Below are positions 38,213 to 47,575 of a DNA stretch of 64,000 nucleotides, one piece after another. Positions within the stretch are counted from its first letter, which is position 1; every line of letters begins with the position of its first letter. The stretch is from Candidatus Planktophila limnetica. GTDB lineage: Bacteria > Actinomycetota > Actinomycetes > Nanopelagicales > Nanopelagicaceae. The stretch covers positions 1 through 64,000 of the forward strand of contig NZ_CP016782.1 in NCBI RefSeq assembly GCF_002288365.1, in the 5' to 3' direction. The notes under the pieces were generated by a model. The model was not told the origin of the DNA. It saw only the letters and a program-made list of their open reading frames with translations, and ran no database searches. The translations under genes were made by a program, and so were the position numbers.

Positions 38213-38524
38213 CTAAAGAGCAGCCTTCGAATTCTCTCCTCCAAACAAAGCCTTACCTTGATATACGGTTAGTGGCTCTGCCAATAGATCATCTAATTTT
38301 CCTAAGAAGGATTTGACATGAGGCGTTTCTAAGTGTGATTGGAATGCAGCCTCATCTTTATACACTTCAATATTCATAAAAGTTCCAGGTTGATCAATTA
38401 ACTCGTGCACGTGATATCCCCGCACGCCAACCTCATCCCACGAAGCGCTCGCGCCACCATGTAGTTCTTCGCGCAGTTCACTTTCTTTTCCTGGCTTTGC
38501 TTTAAATATCGCAGTAACAATCAT
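38213..38524 (-). CDS. Antibiotic-biosynthesis-monooxygenase (ABM) domain protein
   Basis: This 103-residue dimeric ferredoxin-like-fold protein contains an ABM domain (VTAIFKAKPGKESELREEL, then NIEVYKDEAAFQSHLETPHV). Relatives include LsrG, an isomerase acting on phospho-AI-2, and YgiN-type quinol monooxygenases. Pairing with an LsrF-like aldolase suggests an isomerase or tautomerase step, but the sequence cannot prove it. GAGGGAAG precedes the ATG. It is the first gene of the minus-strand operon. Confidence 0.82.
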   Translation of the reverse strand: MIVTAIFKAKPGKESELREELHGGASASWDEVGVRGYHVHELIDQPGTFMNIEVYKDEAAFQSHLETPHVKSFLGKLDDLLAEPLTVYQGKALFGGENSKAAL

Positions 38525-38644
38525 GACTTCCCTCTTTGATATCAGTTAAAAAAGTATGAGCCCGAGTTTACTGATGTGAGTGCAAAAGCAATAGAGTCTT
38601 TTGGATAGGAAATCCGTGCGTAAAACAAGGCAATAAAAGGCTTT

Positions 38645-38681
38645 CGAAACGTTTGGGGGGCATATAAAAAACAGGTAGGAT
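38645..38681 (+). promoter_or_regulatory. tRNA-Arg promoter with AAACGTTT palindrome
   Basis: TTGGGG (38653-38658), 17 bp, and TAGGAT (38676-38681) form a promoter for tRNA-Arg. The palindrome AAACGTTT (38647-38654), within CGAAACGTTTGG, overlaps the -35 box. It looks like a LacI-family half palindrome, but no regulator is assigned. The rest of the 170-bp gap shows nothing else clear. Confidence 0.5.
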
Positions 38682-38694
38682 TCACACGCATTAA

Positions 38695-38767
38695 GCGCCC
38701 GTAGCTCAACGGATAGAGCATCTGACTACGGATCAGAAGGTTAGGGGTTCGAATCCCTTCGGGCGCA
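38695..38767 (+). tRNA. tRNA-Arg (anticodon ACG)
   Basis: The acceptor arms GCGCCCG and CGGGCGC pair fully, discriminator A at 38767. The anticodon arm TCTGA-CTACGGA-TCAGA gives ACG, whose first base is normally converted to inosine by TadA (encoded here at 59670-60113). The T-loop is TTCGAAT. CCA is not encoded. The convergent gene ends 1 bp after the tRNA. Confidence 0.97.
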
Positions 38768-38768
38768 C

Positions 38769-39893
38769 TTAATTAGCTTCTAAGTATTGCTTTGAAACCA
38801 CTCGAACAAGAATTGGCTTAGCGCTCACCCAAGAGATCCCATAAACCTTTTCGAAAGCTTGGTCGAAGGTCATTCCTGAAGCGTACTTATCAAGTACTTC
38901 AAATGTGGATGAAATTCCACCAATTGAAACAAGCGCCTCAACAGCTATAAATCCAATGTCATATATGTGTTGTCGAGATGCAGCGTCGCACGGTTGTTGA
39001 TGTTGCAAATCAAAGAACTTGTTAATACTTGCTTCTGAAAAATCAGGTAGACCGCGCAATGGCGGACGAAGCCAGTTATAACGATTAACTGAATAAGAAG
39101 CGAGACTTTCACTAGCTGAAGTTTGGCCAACCACTTGCGGTTGTCCTTCAGAGAACCAACAAGGGATTGAGAATTTCTTTAATCCATACTTCTTATATAT
39201 GGATTTCTGAATCGTGTGGGTGGTTTCGTGGGCGTAATGAGATCTAATAGTTGAAATTTTTGTATTCATAGAATTTGGCAAACCAGATGTGGCCTGAGTA
39301 ATCAAGCCTGAATCTAAGGAGATATTTCCGAAGGCGCCGTCACATTCTGATGCAGAAGTACATGCAACACTGACTTGGTCGGCAAATGTGTCACTTAATG
39401 TGAAGGGAGATTCGATCGTTCCCAGGCGAGTTTTAGCCCAATCCCTGTCTTGGAAATTAAATGCAATCACTAAAAACTTAGATTGTCGAGGAAAGCTTGC
39501 TCCAAGTTGATTGGCCCTAGAAATTCCATATTCAATTTCTGAATAGTTGTATAGGATTTTTGTAGATGGTCCTTTTTCCACTTCTATTTTAATCGGCGCA
39601 CTCAAAGGCTGATCCAAGAGCTTCTTTGCATTAGCCCAAACAGCATCAGGAATTCCTTTGTAATTAGATTCCAGATTGGCAAAACTAGTTGGCTTTACAA
39701 CTACAGGCGTAGTTTTAGAAATTGACTTCCAGAGCAGCTTTTTAGCAACCTTAGTACAAACGAATTTAACCGAATTGGAACTCTGAACCTGACCAAACTT
39801 CTTACACGCACTGCCATCTTTAATTGCGGCATTAGCTGTTGCAGGAAATGCAAGCATTCCAGCCAGAACAGCAATGAGAAGCTTTTTAGTCAT
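38769..39893 (-). CDS. Secreted putative zinc metallopeptidase (HExxH) with Cys-module
   Basis: I do not recognise a named family. The 374-residue protein has a signal peptide (about 1-22, ending ANA), a short module with paired cysteines and lysines (DGSACKKFGQ and FVCTKVAKKLLWK, about 25-60), and a C-terminal domain with HETTH at about residue 219 followed by WFSEGQ. The HExxH-WxxEG pattern fits a gluzincin zinc peptidase. Four cysteines in the catalytic part may form disulfides. The same N-terminal module occurs in the secreted protein at 42125-43717. A 63-residue gene lies 9 bp upstream and is probably cotranscribed. Confidence 0.75.
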   Translation of the reverse strand: MTKKLLIAVLAGMLAFPATANAAIKDGSACKKFGQVQSSNSVKFVCTKVAKKLLWKSISKTTPVVVKPTSFANLESNYKGIPDAVWANAKKLLDQPLSAPIKIEVEKGPSTKILYNYSEIEYGISRANQLGASFPRQSKFLVIAFNFQDRDWAKTRLGTIESPFTLSDTFADQVSVACTSASECDGAFGNISLDSGLITQATSGLPNSMNTKISTIRSHYAHETTHTIQKSIYKKYGLKKFSIPCWFSEGQPQVVGQTSASESLASYSVNRYNWLRPPLRGLPDFSEASINKFFDLQHQQPCDAASRQHIYDIGFIAVEALVSIGGISSTFEVLDKYASGMTFDQAFEKVYGISWVSAKPILVRVVSKQYLEAN

Positions 39894-39902
39894 AATAAGT
39901 AA

Positions 39903-40094
39903 TTACTCAGCTGCAATAACGTCGCCAACGATCTTTACTTGGAAATCGAGTTGGTTGAGGTCGTTATTCTCCATAAATGCAGTTGCTGCTTCAGTAACGA
40001 GGTCCACGTATGACTGACCTTCTTCACGAGATGATTCATTAATTGTTAAAGGGATTTCTGCTATTAATTCAATATTGATGCTAACAATTGCCAC
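39903..40094 (-). CDS. Small hypothetical protein (63 aa)
   Basis: I do not recognise this protein. It is acidic, has no signal peptide or membrane segment, and reads like a small alpha/beta domain (IVSINIELIAEIPL, then an acidic helix, then DFQVKIVGDVIA). Translation starts at GTG 40094, with a good AAGGAG 8 nt upstream, which supports a real gene. It is followed after 9 bp by the secreted peptidase gene, suggesting an operon. Confidence 0.65.
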   Translation of the reverse strand: MAIVSINIELIAEIPLTINESSREEGQSYVDLVTEAATAFMENNDLNQLDFQVKIVGDVIAAE

Positions 40095-40141
40095 GAGTGC
40101 TCCTTATTTAGTAAGAAGTAAAGAATACGGTGCGTTAGAGC

Positions 40142-40207
40142 CCTCAGTCGGGATTGAACCGAAGAGGAGTGCAAAAACTGGACGCTTTTGCCCGCAATCC
40201 AGTTTTT
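40142..40207. repeat. Two adjacent hairpins, second terminator-like
   Basis: Hairpin 1 (40142-40167): CCTC and TCGG pair with CCGA and GAGG around the loop GATTGAA; on the minus strand the loop region reads GGTTCAATC, like a tRNA T-arm. Hairpin 2 (40173-40207): AAAAACTGGA pairs perfectly with TCCAGTTTTT, with A- and T-runs at both ends, so it could terminate transcription in either direction. They lie between divergent genes, where no terminator is expected. Confidence 0.55.
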
Positions 40208-40333
40208 GACTCATCCCCTCAGATGAACACACGAACAGGGTGTGCGGGTGGTACTTAAATATCTTTGTGTAGATGGTTAGTACTAATTGAGTTAATAGAG
40301 GGTTAAGTATTTCCTAAATTCAATGTGTTCACT

Positions 40334-40398
40334 TTATCTACTGCAATCTGTAACCATCCGTTTTATGTGCAACTGCCAATATTCGACGCAGTAGATAA
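40334..40398. repeat. 11-bp inverted repeat upstream of the PhoX-like gene
   Basis: TTATCTACTGC at 40334-40344 is repeated in inverted orientation at 40388-40398, 24 bp before the PhoX-like ATG. It could be a paired operator or the base of an RNA stem in the 5' leader. Confidence 0.55.
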
Positions 40399-40422
40399 CT
40401 ACTAACTCGTATAAGGAGAAAA

Positions 40423-42012
40423 ATGAAAAAGGGCTTCGTAATTGCAGCGATAGCAGCGTCGCAGATTGCTGTGGGAGTATCTCCTGCATCTGCAGCAAGT
40501 TATCCTGTTTATGTAGAACCAGTCGCATCAGGTGTTTCACTCAATGTTGTCGGAACAGTTGGCGATGTAGTCAATGGATATCAAATTGTAGGAATCCCAG
40601 ATGGAATGGGATTAATTAAAGAAGGCAAGAAGCTTTCTCTCATCACAAACCACGAATTAAGCGCAACCAATCCAGTTGTAGCCGCTCGCACAACAGCAGG
40701 TGGAGCAGCACTTGGTTCATTTGTTAGCAAGATTACTTTGGATCCAAAGACTCTCAAGCCAACAGCGGCTGAAGATTTGTTTTCAACAGTTTCTTGGTAT
40801 GACTATGCAAGTGGAACATGGGGAACTAACCCAACTGCTCCACTAGGTGCAGCGTTGAAAGATTCATACGGAACTCCAAATCACACAAACGCTTTTAACC
40901 GTTTCTGCTCAGCAACTCTTGCACCAGCAGGAACTTTTTATAATAAAAAGACAGGTGCTGGATTCAAAGATGCCCTTTATCTAACCGGTGAAGAAGGCGA
41001 CGATGAATCTCGTGGATTTGTTTCAACAATGGATGGCGACGTTGCACAGATCCCTGGATTTGGTTTAGCAGCATGGGAAAACTTCATCCCAGTGCCAACT
41101 AATAACGATGTCACAGCAGTTATGAGCAACGAAGATGGCGCAGCAGTTGCTAGCCAGTTGTTTATGTATGTTGGCAAGAAGCAGAAGTCAGGCACTTTCT
41201 ATCAAAAGGCTGGACTTACAAACGGTAAGAATTATGTTCTTAGCGGCTTCCCAGGAGATGACAACCAGATCCGTTCTCTCTTTGGAAAGAACAGCCCGAT
41301 TCCAGTTGAGTTCACAGAAATCAACTATTTGCTCAGCGGTAAAGAGCAGAATGATAAAGCCCTCGAAAAAGGACTTCGTCTTTCACGCGTAGAAGATGGT
41401 CACTTTGATCCTAAGAATCCAAATGACTATTACTTCGTAACTACTGAATCAAATAAGGATTCAAAAGCAACAACTGGTAATCCAGAATATCCAGGCGCAT
41501 CTCGTGACGGTGGAGCGCTATGGCGCCTACGTTTTGATGATGTAGCCAATCCTCTTAAGGGTGGAACTCTTGAAATGTTATTAGATGGCTCAGAAGATGT
41601 CTACATGAGCAAGCCAGATAACATCACAATTGATAATAAAGGCAATCTTTTGATTCAGGAAGATCCAGGCAGAAATGATGCAATCGCTCGCATTGTTGCC
41701 TACAGAATCTCTGATGGCGCACTTGGTGTAGTTGCTAAGTTCAAAGATCAATACTTCAAAAAAGGTGGAGCAGACTTCATCACAAACGATGAAGAGTCCA
41801 GCGGAATTATTGATGTGACTAGCTTCCTTAAGAAGGGAAGTTCAGATAAAGCAACATATTTCATGTTCAACGCTCAGGTTCACGCACCAGCTGCTAAGGC
41901 TCGCATGGACATTACCGATGCAACAGCGGTCGCAAATCTTGCAACAGCTATTGAAGGTGGACAGTGGTATGTAATGAAGGTTACGGACTGGAAAAAAGTC
42001 TACGGCCTCTAA
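40423..42012 (+). CDS. phoX: PhoX-like secreted phosphatase (DUF839)
   Basis: PhoX enzymes release phosphate from organic esters outside the cell. The 529-residue protein has a signal peptide (about 1-25, ending SAA), a six-bladed propeller, and family-like residues: FNRFCSATLAPAGTF with a conserved cysteine near residue 165, then LYLTGEEGDDESRGF near 187, and acidic metal-site stretches such as NEDGAAVASQL and SKPDNITIDNKGNLLIQEDPG (parts). The overall match is to the DUF839 family; substrate range is uncertain. A possible PHO-box unit upstream hints at phosphate control. A strong terminator follows. Confidence 0.8.
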   Translation: MKKGFVIAAIAASQIAVGVSPASAASYPVYVEPVASGVSLNVVGTVGDVVNGYQIVGIPDGMGLIKEGKKLSLITNHELSATNPVVAARTTAGGAALGSFVSKITLDPKTLKPTAAEDLFSTVSWYDYASGTWGTNPTAPLGAALKDSYGTPNHTNAFNRFCSATLAPAGTFYNKKTGAGFKDALYLTGEEGDDESRGFVSTMDGDVAQIPGFGLAAWENFIPVPTNNDVTAVMSNEDGAAVASQLFMYVGKKQKSGTFYQKAGLTNGKNYVLSGFPGDDNQIRSLFGKNSPIPVEFTEINYLLSGKEQNDKALEKGLRLSRVEDGHFDPKNPNDYYFVTTESNKDSKATTGNPEYPGASRDGGALWRLRFDDVANPLKGGTLEMLLDGSEDVYMSKPDNITIDNKGNLLIQEDPGRNDAIARIVAYRISDGALGVVAKFKDQYFKKGGADFITNDEESSGIIDVTSFLKKGSSDKATYFMFNAQVHAPAAKARMDITDATAVANLATAIEGGQWYVMKVTDWKKVYGL

Positions 42013-42017
42013 AAACT

Positions 42018-42060
42018 AAACAAATAAGGGGCAGAGATACCTCTGCCCCTTATTTGTTTT
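42018..42060 (+). terminator. Intrinsic terminator after PhoX-like gene
   Basis: A perfect 19-bp stem (42018-42036 with 42041-42059) closes a 4-nt loop ATAC. The stem core is GGGGCAGAG/CTCTGCCCC and the distal side ends in TTATTTGTTTT. This is the clearest intrinsic terminator in the window. Confidence 0.92.
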
Positions 42061-42124
42061 CTAATGAGCCACGAGGGTGGGATTAGCTCTTAACTTAACC
42101 GCTCTCGAGGAATAAGATTTGCAA

Positions 42125-43717
42125 ATGAAGCCGAAGACGACAACCAAACTTTTTGCATGTGGACTTTTGGTTGTGCTCATGCTCCCCGCACAGGCGTTTG
42201 CTGCTGCAAACCCAAAGAGTGGAGCTTCTTGTACAAAGTCAGGAATAATTAAAGAGTTTCAGAATAAAAAATTCACTTGTATAAAAGTAAACAAGAAACT
42301 TATTTGGAACAAAGGTTCCTTAATCGTAAAACCTGTAGCAGGAATCCCAGTTTCCGAACCGATTCAACAATCTATTCCAACGGGGCCGCAGGAAGTAACT
42401 CAAAAAAATTTGCCATCAGGTTGCCATGCTCGAGTATCAGCCACACTTCAATTGAAAGATGGATCCAATTGGAAAGACCTCGGTGGGCCTGATGGGTGGG
42501 AATCAATTGCCACTTGCCCGAGTACAAACCCTTATCAACCTTTTAAAACTGTAACTTTACAAAGCGGAAGCATCGTTCGATGGAAAATTTATTCGCCAGG
42601 TAATTGGGAATGGTTTGGAAGCGAAGAAACTATCACCCCTGTCTTCAAGCCAGCTAATGTCTGCCAACTGCTTGGTCAAGATGGAAACTCCAACATGAAC
42701 ATGGGTTTCCCAAAAAGAAGTAGTCGGTTAACAAGCAATGGTGTAATCCGAGCAATCGTTGTAGGAGTTGATTTTCCAGATGTTCAAAGTACTGGAAATC
42801 CCGCAACAGAATTCTCTGAAATGACAGACGGAATGCAGACTTTTTATAAAAAAATGTCTGGGAATCGGGTTTCTTTCAGCTTCACCTATACCGACAAATT
42901 TATTCGAATGCCCTTTGAATCAACAAAGTTTAATCTTGGAAAATGGAACAGCGGAGACTCCTGGGGATATGTAAATGCATTAATATCGGGCACGGATACA
43001 GAAATTGATTTCAGTAAATACGATGTGGCTTATTTCTTAAGCCCCCGCACAATCCCTTGGGATTCAATTGCCTACGGACCAGCATTTCCAATTGATTTAC
43101 AATCAAAAGATGGAGCAATTAAGAATTCAACATTCTCAGGTGCAGATGCATACCAAAATTTTCCAGGTGCGGGCTGGAAATGGATTTCTCACGAAACCGG
43201 ACACCTATTTGGTTTGCATGATCTTTATACCCTCAGTACAAAACCATCCACGTATGGATCTTGGGATCTAATGTCGCTTAATTGGTCCAATGCAGCAATT
43301 GAATTAAATGCTTGGAATAGATACATACAAGGGTGGTTAACAGATAACCAAGTTAGATGTCTAGATAAATCCAATTTATCTGCAACAGAAGTGGTCGTAT
43401 CTCCAATCGCAAGAGTTGATTCTGGAGTAAAGGCGGTCACCATAAAGCTCAGCGATACGAAAATTCTCGTAATTGAATCTCGTCGGAATGAAGGTCTAGA
43501 CGTGTTAAGCCCGAGTCAGGCTGGAACATTGGTTTACACAGTTGATATGACTGTGATGAGTATTCAAGGCGGTTGGAGCACACAACGTCGCACTGGTTCG
43601 ACTGCACTGGATTTTTCAGATGCTGCTTTAAAAACTGGCGATAAAATTGTTGTCGATGGTGTAACTATTGAAATTCTGACTCAAGATTCTAATGGAGACA
43701 AAGTAAGAGTTTCTTAA
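42125..43717 (+). CDS. Secreted M6-like metalloprotease with Cys-module
   Basis: This 530-residue secreted protein has a signal peptide (about 1-26, ending AFA), the Cys/Lys module KSGASCTKSGIIKEF and FTCIKVNKKLIWNKG (about 29-65), a small beta domain with cysteines, and a zinc protease domain with HETGHLFGLHD at about residue 356 and the Met-turn SWDLMS at about 380. The extended HExxHxxGxxD zinc motif and the downstream Met-turn fit M6-type metzincins. It likely degrades extracellular protein. I chose ATG 42125; a TTG two codons earlier is possible. It ends 3 bp before the convergent gdhA stop. Confidence 0.85.
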   Translation: MKPKTTTKLFACGLLVVLMLPAQAFAAANPKSGASCTKSGIIKEFQNKKFTCIKVNKKLIWNKGSLIVKPVAGIPVSEPIQQSIPTGPQEVTQKNLPSGCHARVSATLQLKDGSNWKDLGGPDGWESIATCPSTNPYQPFKTVTLQSGSIVRWKIYSPGNWEWFGSEETITPVFKPANVCQLLGQDGNSNMNMGFPKRSSRLTSNGVIRAIVVGVDFPDVQSTGNPATEFSEMTDGMQTFYKKMSGNRVSFSFTYTDKFIRMPFESTKFNLGKWNSGDSWGYVNALISGTDTEIDFSKYDVAYFLSPRTIPWDSIAYGPAFPIDLQSKDGAIKNSTFSGADAYQNFPGAGWKWISHETGHLFGLHDLYTLSTKPSTYGSWDLMSLNWSNAAIELNAWNRYIQGWLTDNQVRCLDKSNLSATEVVVSPIARVDSGVKAVTIKLSDTKILVIESRRNEGLDVLSPSQAGTLVYTVDMTVMSIQGGWSTQRRTGSTALDFSDAALKTGDKIVVDGVTIEILTQDSNGDKVRVS

Positions 43718-43720
43718 CTC

Positions 43721-44959
43721 TTATGGATAAAGCCCGCGCAACCTATGTGCTTCTGCAACGCGCGCAACACCAATCATGTGTGCTGCTTCGCGCCATGAAA
43801 CTTTCTTAGACTTTGCCATCTCTTCAACTTCTTTAAATGATCGCATCATGATGTCATTGAGGTTTGATTTAACTTCATCAGCGCTCCAGAAGTAATTCTG
43901 CTTATCTTGTACCCATTCGAAGTATGAAACGATTACACCGCCTGAGTTAGCCAAAATATCTGGCACAACAAGAATGCCTTTATCGTTGATAATCGCATCT
44001 CCACCAGGTGTGGTTGGCGCGTTTGCGCCTTCAACAATGATCTTAGCCTTAATTCCTGTCGCTGTTTTTTCAGTAATTGAATCAGCGAGAGCTGCAGGGA
44101 TTAATACATCAACATCGAGGTGAAGCAACTCATCTTGTGTGAGTTTGTCTGAGCCAGGAACATTGATGTTGCCATGTGCAAGGTGATGATCCCAGACTTC
44201 CTTGACGCTCTTAAATCCTTTAATGCCGCCCTGCACATCACTGACTGCGACAACTTTTAATCCCATGTTTTCTAAAGCAATTGCTGCCCAGTAACCAACT
44301 TTTCCGAAACCTTGAATAGCAACCGTGGCACCCTTTGGATCAATTCCTTTAACGCGAAGCGCTTCAATAGTTGAGATGGCAACACCATCACCAGTTGCAG
44401 ATGTGCGACCAAGCGAACCGCCGAGAACAATTGGCTTTCCTGTAACAACACCAGGGACAGAGAAACCAGCGTTAACAGAGTATGTATCCATCATCCACGC
44501 CATATTGCGTTCATCTGTTCCAACATCTGGTGCTGGGATATCGCGCTCTGGTCCGATGATTGGCAAAATTTCAGATGTGTAACGACGTGTGAGTCGTTCA
44601 TTTTCTGTAAGTGAAAGCGTGTGTGCATCAACTGCGATGCCACCTTTTGCGCCGCCGTAAGGCAAATTAGTAAGTGCGCACTTCCACGTCATAAGCATTG
44701 CAAGTGCGACGGTTTCATCCATATCTATGTCTGGGTGAAAGCGAACACCGCCCTTTGATGGGCCACGAGTTGTTGAGTATTGAACGCGGAAACCTTTATA
44801 CATTTCAACATTGCCGTTATCTCGGCGAAGTGGAACAGCGACTTCTAGAATACGCCGCGGTGTTGAAAGAGTTTGCCAGTCGTTTTCGGAGAGTTGTAAA
44901 AGTTCTACAGCGCGTCGTAATTGCGAACGCGCGGTATCAAGAGCTGACTCCTTTGTCAT
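43721..44959 (-). CDS. gdhA: Glutamate dehydrogenase (Glu/Leu/Phe/Val family)
   Basis: The enzyme interconverts glutamate and 2-oxoglutarate with ammonia. The 412-residue protein has KGGVRFHPD near residue 72, the catalytic lysine in LPYGGAKGG near 105, and the Rossmann motif QGFGKVG near 213. The length fits hexameric NAD-linked or dual-cofactor enzymes. TAGTAT on the minus strand at 44966-44971 lies 6 nt before the ATG, so it has its own leaderless promoter overlapping the end of the upstream oxidoreductase gene. Confidence 0.93.
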   Translation of the reverse strand: MTKESALDTARSQLRRAVELLQLSENDWQTLSTPRRILEVAVPLRRDNGNVEMYKGFRVQYSTTRGPSKGGVRFHPDIDMDETVALAMLMTWKCALTNLPYGGAKGGIAVDAHTLSLTENERLTRRYTSEILPIIGPERDIPAPDVGTDERNMAWMMDTYSVNAGFSVPGVVTGKPIVLGGSLGRTSATGDGVAISTIEALRVKGIDPKGATVAIQGFGKVGYWAAIALENMGLKVVAVSDVQGGIKGFKSVKEVWDHHLAHGNINVPGSDKLTQDELLHLDVDVLIPAALADSITEKTATGIKAKIIVEGANAPTTPGGDAIINDKGILVVPDILANSGGVIVSYFEWVQDKQNYFWSADEVKSNLNDIMMRSFKEVEEMAKSKKVSWREAAHMIGVARVAEAHRLRGLYP

Positions 44960-44965
44960 ACCCCG

Positions 44966-44971
44966 ATACTA
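44966..44971 (-). promoter_or_regulatory. -10 element of leaderless gdhA
   Basis: TAGTAT on the minus strand is 6 nt before the gdhA ATG. It overlaps the stop region of the upstream molybdopterin oxidoreductase gene. The intervening ACCCCG has no Shine-Dalgarno potential. Confidence 0.55.
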
Positions 44972-46057
44972 CTCGGCAAAGACAGTGATTGTGTGCCACC
45001 CCTGAGCGCCATTAGGTAATACATCTTTTTTAACACTCGTTTGAATATCACCTTTTTTATTGACTGCACGCACTTGAATCTTGTGTTTTCCTGGTTGCAC
45101 ATCCCAATCAAGCCACCACTGGCGCCACGTGGTGTTATTTAACTCAGGTCCTAGATTTGCTTCGCGCCATTGATCCCAATCTATTTTTACTTCTACTTTT
45201 TCAATGCCAACGTTATGCGCCCAGGCAACTCCCGCAATTGCTCTTTTGCCGGCCGCGAAAGTTTCTTCAACGTAGGGCGTATCAATTCGTGATTGCATTT
45301 TAATTGGCGCAAATTTTGCCCAACCCTTTTTAATCCAATAACCCTGCTTAAGATCAAAACGAGTGAGCTCTAAGCGAGATAACCACTTTGTTGCAGATAC
45401 ATATCCATATAAGCCGGGAACAATGAGTCTGGCAGGAAAACCATTCTTAACTGGTAGTACTTCACCATTCATACCGACCGCGATAATTGCATCTCGCCCA
45501 TCTAAGGTTGCAGTGGGGAATCCGGCAGTAAAATCATCAACAGAGTGACTCATGATTTGATCAGCATCTCGAGATGGTCTGGCTTCATTGATCAGATCAT
45601 CTAGTCGCACACCAAGCCAGCGGGCATTGCCAACATATGGTCCGCCCACCCAATTAGAGACACAAGCAATCGTGTCATCGACTTCGATGATTGGCCTAGC
45701 AAGTAATTCATCGTATGAAAGAGTTATTGGGTTTTTAACCATTCCATCAATTGTTAACTTCCAATTTGCCGTATCTACCTGTGGAACAACAACTGCGTTA
45801 TCAATAATGAAAAACTTGTCATTAGGTGTGAACAAGGTTGAGAGCTTTTCAACTTCTAGAGCCGGATCGGCAGGTGGTGCGGGTAGTGGATTTAATGCTT
45901 TAGGAAGAGATATTCCTAAACGTTCTAGTTGAACGCTTGCACCACGATGTAAGTATGCATAAGTGCCCGAGCCCAGGATTGTTGCTGCTACAACACCGCC
46001 ACCTATTTTGAATAGATTTCGACGAGAGATTCCAGGTCGTGAGTTCTCCGAAGACAT
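44969..46057 (-). CDS. Molybdopterin-dependent oxidoreductase, sulfite oxidase family (Tat-exported)
   Basis: This 362-residue protein resembles sulfite oxidase-type and nitrate-reductase-like molybdenum proteins. It has a Tat-like signal (SRRNLFKIGGGVVAATIL, about residues 11-28), the molybdenum-ligand cysteine in DTIACVSNWVGG near residue 148, and a C-terminal immunoglobulin-like dimerisation domain. The physiological substrate is unknown. I chose ATG 46057; a longer frame to 46114 lacks a clear signal. TACCCT (minus strand, 46065-46070) 7 nt upstream suggests leaderless expression. Confidence 0.88.
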   Translation of the reverse strand: MSSENSRPGISRRNLFKIGGGVVAATILGSGTYAYLHRGASVQLERLGISLPKALNPLPAPPADPALEVEKLSTLFTPNDKFFIIDNAVVVPQVDTANWKLTIDGMVKNPITLSYDELLARPIIEVDDTIACVSNWVGGPYVGNARWLGVRLDDLINEARPSRDADQIMSHSVDDFTAGFPTATLDGRDAIIAVGMNGEVLPVKNGFPARLIVPGLYGYVSATKWLSRLELTRFDLKQGYWIKKGWAKFAPIKMQSRIDTPYVEETFAAGKRAIAGVAWAHNVGIEKVEVKIDWDQWREANLGPELNNTTWRQWWLDWDVQPGKHKIQVRAVNKKGDIQTSVKKDVLPNGAQGWHTITVFAE

Positions 46058-46064
46058 GCTTAAA

Positions 46065-46070
46065 AGGGTA
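46065..46070 (-). promoter_or_regulatory. -10 element of the molybdopterin oxidoreductase gene
   Basis: TACCCT on the minus strand is 7 nt before the ATG at 46057. Across the gap, guaB1 starts on the plus strand at 46135 with its own TAGAGT at 46121-46126, 8 nt before GTG. Confidence 0.45.
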
Positions 46071-46071
46071 A

Positions 46072-47571
<1,500 letters not shown>

Positions 47572-47575
47572 TTAC

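Larger units (their letters stand above)
40095..40422. other. 328-bp intergenic region with structured elements
   Basis: No gene was found between the divergent small-protein gene and the PhoX-like gene. Two hairpins lie at 40142-40167 and 40173-40207. A perfect 11-bp inverted repeat, TTATCTACTGC and GCAGTAGATAA, lies at 40334-40344 and 40388-40398, 43 bp apart. GTTCAC at 40327-40332 resembles one unit of an actinobacterial PHO box. The PhoX ribosome binding site ATAAGGAG ends the region. Confidence 0.6.

Noticed and set aside
24735-38524. Classical lsr (autoinducer-2) operon
   Set aside because: LsrR is absent, the regulator is DeoR-type, and the binding protein lacks AI-2 contact residues by eye.
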